Part shown: in pieces, positions 61,514 through 64,000 of the stretch
Layout of the letters: each line of letters begins with the position of its first letter
How positions within the stretch are numbered: position 1 is the first letter of the stretch
From: Granulicatella elegans ATCC 700633
GTDB taxonomy: Bacteria; Bacillota; Bacilli; Lactobacillales; Aerococcaceae
DNA length: 64,000 nucleotides
Direction of reading: 5' to 3'
NCBI RefSeq assembly: GCF_000162475.2
Contig: NZ_KI391971.1
Span: 1,260,911 to 1,324,910, forward strand
Position numbers and translations under genes: made by a program
Notes under the pieces: model-generated
What the model was told of the DNA's origin: nothing
Database searches by the model: none
What the model saw: only the letters and a program-made list of their open reading frames with translations

Positions 61514-64000
61514 CTATAACCATTCACGATATTTCTTAATATACACTTTTTTTACAATCGTTACTAATAACATATAGCTTACTGTAATTAACATTAAAGC
61601 TAAGAAATACATCCCATTTAAAGTAGCTAGTTTTAAGGAAGCTGCTAATGGTGTATACGGTAAAACTGTCACAATAAATAAAGCAAATAATGATGTCACT
61701 AATAATGAAAAGGCTGGTTTTGATTGAATAAATGGTAATTTAGGAGAACGAAGCATATAAATTACCATTGTTTGTGACCACATGGATTGAATAAACCAAC
61801 CTGTTTGGAAGACCATTAAGAAGAAGGCAGGATTTGTTGACTCTGCATAGCTACTTCCTGTAATCATTGGTGCAATTCCAAAGAACATCACTGCAAATGT
61901 AATAATATCAAAAATTGAACTGGTTGGTCCTAACCATGACATAAATCTTGTAATTGATTTAGCAGTCCATGCACGTGGTTCTTTCAGGAAATCTTCATCC
62001 ACATGATCAAATGGTAATGCTACACAACTTAAATCATAAATCAAATTCAAAACAATTAAATGTACTGGAGCCATTGGTAAAAATGGTAAAAATACACTCG
62101 CAAATAATAATGAGAAAATATTTCCAAAATTTGATGAAACGGTCATTTTGATATATTTTGTCATGTTCGCATATACTTTACGACCTTCAATTAATCCTTT
62201 TTCTAACACTAATAAATCTTTATCTAAAAGAATAACATCTGCTACTTCTTTAGCAATATCGACTGCTGTGTCTACAGAAATCCCTACATCTGCTACTTTT
62301 AAAGACGGCGCATCATTGATTCCATCTCCCATATATCCTACTTTATGCCCATTTGCTTTTAATAATCGAATAATACGAGCTTTTTGTTCTGGAGATAGTT
62401 TTGCAAAAATAGTTGTTTTTTCAGCTTCAATCGCTAAAGTTGCATCATCCATCTCTTCAATATCTGTTCCTAATAAAATATGATCAACTGGTAATCCTAC
62501 TCGTTCGCACACAGTTTGTGTTACTTTTTCATTATCACCTGTTAAAATTTTTGTCAAAACACCATGTTCTTTTAACGCTTGAATTGCTGGTGCTGCAGAA
62601 GGTTTTGGTGGATCTAAAAATGCTAAATATCCCATTAAAATCATATTGGATTCATCTTCAACTGCAAATCGATGAGAAGCATTTGGATAAAATTTTTGAC
62701 TAACACCTAATACACGAAGTCCTTGTTCATTTAATTGAGAAACAGCTTCTAAAATATTTTGACGAATCTCTTCTGTAATTGGATGAATTTCTTTCCCATC
62801 TTGTACATGAGAAGAAATACTTAACATTTCTTCAAGAGCACCTTTTGTCACTAATAATGCTCCCTCTTGACTTTCCTCTTTAACAATAACACTCATACGA
62901 CGACGTTCAAAATCAAATGGTAATTCATCAATTTTTTGATAGCGAGTTGAAAGATCTCGTAAATCTTCATGCTCCACTGATTCTTTTTCTGTACGTGTAA
63001 TAATCGCACGGTCTAATAAATTTTTCAATCCTGTTTGGAAATAACTATTTAAATAACCAATTTTCAGAACTCCTAAATCAAGATTTGCATGAATATCAAG
63101 AGGATATTCTAAAATAATTTCATCTTGTGTTAATGTTCCTGTTTTATCCGTACAAAGAATATCAATCGCGCCTAAATCTTGAATCGCATTTAATTTTTTA
63201 ATAACTACTTTTTCTTTTGCCATAATAACTGCACCTTTAGCAAGGCTTGCTGTAATAATCATAGGCAACATCTCTGGTGTTAAACCAACCGCAACACTGA
63301 GTGCAAACACTCCTGCTTCTAACCAGTCACTATCAGTTAATCCGTTAATCACAAATACAACTGGAACAAGCACTAACATTAAACGAATGAGTAACCAAGA
63401 GATTGTATTCATTTCTTTTTCAAAACTTGTTGGCTCATCAAAAGTATTTAGCGTCTTTTCAATACGGCCAATCATCGTATCATTTCCTGTTACTAAAATA
63501 ACTGCTAGCGCACTTCCACTCACTACATTCGAGCCCATAAATACAAAGCGTTCACTTTCTAATACAGGTTTTTGAGTTTCTTCTGAAGGAATCCATATTG
63601 CTTTTTTCTCAACAGACTCGCTTTCACCCGTTAAGCTTGATTGTTGGATAAAGAAGTCTCTTGTTTCAAGCAACAAAGCATCAGCAGGTAACATATCTCC
63701 TGCACTTAATTTAATGATATCCCCTACTACTAATTCTTCAATAGGAATTTCTTGTTGAACTTCATCACGAATGACTGTAGCCGTATTTACAATTAAACTC
63801 GATAAATTACTTGCTGCTTTATCACTTTTTAGTTCTTGTACAAAACGAATGCCTCCTGAAATGAGGACTAAAACAACAATAATAATCGATGTTGTTGGAT
63901 CTTCTTCACCAGGTTTTGCTAAAATCACATTCGTCATTAACGAGATCACTGCAATCACTAATAAAATAACTGTAAATGGATTAATAATTGATTCATAAAT
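61514..64000 (-). CDS. mgtA: Magnesium-transporting P-type ATPase, N-terminus cut by the window edge
   Basis: About 828 C-terminal residues of a P3B ATPase; the frame is open to the end of the window, so the first ~50-80 residues are missing. Visible are 'QQSSLTGESESVEK' (actuator domain), phosphorylation motif 'ILCTDKTGTLTQDE', 'GYMGDGINDAPSLKVADVGISVD' hinge and the six-helix C-terminal half including 'LNLIYDLSCVALPFDHVD', where 'NLIYD' is typical of MgtA/MgtB. It imports magnesium using ATP. Any magnesium-sensing leader would lie outside the window. Confidence 0.92.
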   Translation of the reverse strand: MYESIINPFTVILLVIAVISLMTNVILAKPGEEDPTTSIIIVVLVLISGGIRFVQELKSDKAASNLSSLIVNTATVIRDEVQQEIPIEELVVGDIIKLSAGDMLPADALLLETRDFFIQQSSLTGESESVEKKAIWIPSEETQKPVLESERFVFMGSNVVSGSALAVILVTGNDTMIGRIEKTLNTFDEPTSFEKEMNTISWLLIRLMLVLVPVVFVINGLTDSDWLEAGVFALSVAVGLTPEMLPMIITASLAKGAVIMAKEKVVIKKLNAIQDLGAIDILCTDKTGTLTQDEIILEYPLDIHANLDLGVLKIGYLNSYFQTGLKNLLDRAIITRTEKESVEHEDLRDLSTRYQKIDELPFDFERRRMSVIVKEESQEGALLVTKGALEEMLSISSHVQDGKEIHPITEEIRQNILEAVSQLNEQGLRVLGVSQKFYPNASHRFAVEDESNMILMGYLAFLDPPKPSAAPAIQALKEHGVLTKILTGDNEKVTQTVCERVGLPVDHILLGTDIEEMDDATLAIEAEKTTIFAKLSPEQKARIIRLLKANGHKVGYMGDGINDAPSLKVADVGISVDTAVDIAKEVADVILLDKDLLVLEKGLIEGRKVYANMTKYIKMTVSSNFGNIFSLLFASVFLPFLPMAPVHLIVLNLIYDLSCVALPFDHVDEDFLKEPRAWTAKSITRFMSWLGPTSSIFDIITFAVMFFGIAPMITGSSYAESTNPAFFLMVFQTGWFIQSMWSQTMVIYMLRSPKLPFIQSKPAFSLLVTSLFALFIVTVLPYTPLAASLKLATLNGMYFLALMLITVSYMLLVTIVKKVYIKKYREWL

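Noticed and set aside
62148-62483. Plus-strand open frame of 111 codons opposite mgtA
   Set aside because: Covered by conserved P-type ATPase motifs on the minus strand, including the hinge 'GDGINDAPSLK'; no start signal.

Overview
The window is AT-rich DNA with strong AGGAGG-type ribosome binding sites, PyrR, Rex and CcpA-type control sites, class A penicillin-binding protein, scr-dnaX-ybaB-recR synteny, PTS genes and stacked Opp peptide-binding lipoproteins. This points to a low-GC Lactobacillales bacterium, probably a Carnobacteriaceae member such as Granulicatella. The family is an inference; the genus is a guess.

Layout. 1-6100: start of pepF, an ArsR-HTH regulator/MFS exporter pair, a secreted CAP-domain protein and a class A PBP. 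6240-7870: a dense array of structured repeats around a NusG-domain-II membrane protein. 7875-20800: an oligopeptide ABC transporter (oppDFBC) preceded by four paralogous oppA genes; the first has a leader with a short peptide ORF, competing stems and tandem terminators. 20900-22650: an IS110-family element between two partial repeats. 22650-29600: PyrR-controlled uracil permease, a CLC-F type fluoride exporter, prs, glmU and manA. 29600-36600: an ascorbate-type PTS with transaldolase and a PRD regulator carrying the only IIA domain, then a GntP permease and glycerate kinase. 36690-37300: four tandem small-RNA units. 37340-42800: mscL, an amine oxidase, an amidase and two duplicated lipoproteins. 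42850-53320: an L-fucose operon (fucI, orphan PTS IIB and IIA, sugar ABC transporter, fucK, fucU, fucO) with a divergent DeoR regulator; a decayed class II aldolase fragment, probably former fucA, lies before fucI. 53430-55330: an extracellular flavin reductase under a Rex-type operator. 55360-60770: recR-ybaB-dnaX, a HelD-like helicase and the SRP RNA. 60900-64000: a candidate sRNA, a type I toxin-antitoxin locus and the start-truncated mgtA.

An unusual theme is RNA structure. About nineteen copies or remnants of one modular repeat family (shared core, covarying stems, all in one orientation) sit at the 3' ends of minus-strand operons, often ending in a T-run on that strand, so they probably also act as terminators. 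Other RNA-level candidates are the oppA leader attenuator, the sRNA array, the IS110 5' non-coding region with a hairpin over the transposase ribosome binding site, the PyrR attenuator and the antisense RNA of the toxin locus. All folds and promoters were judged by eye; no search or folding program was run.
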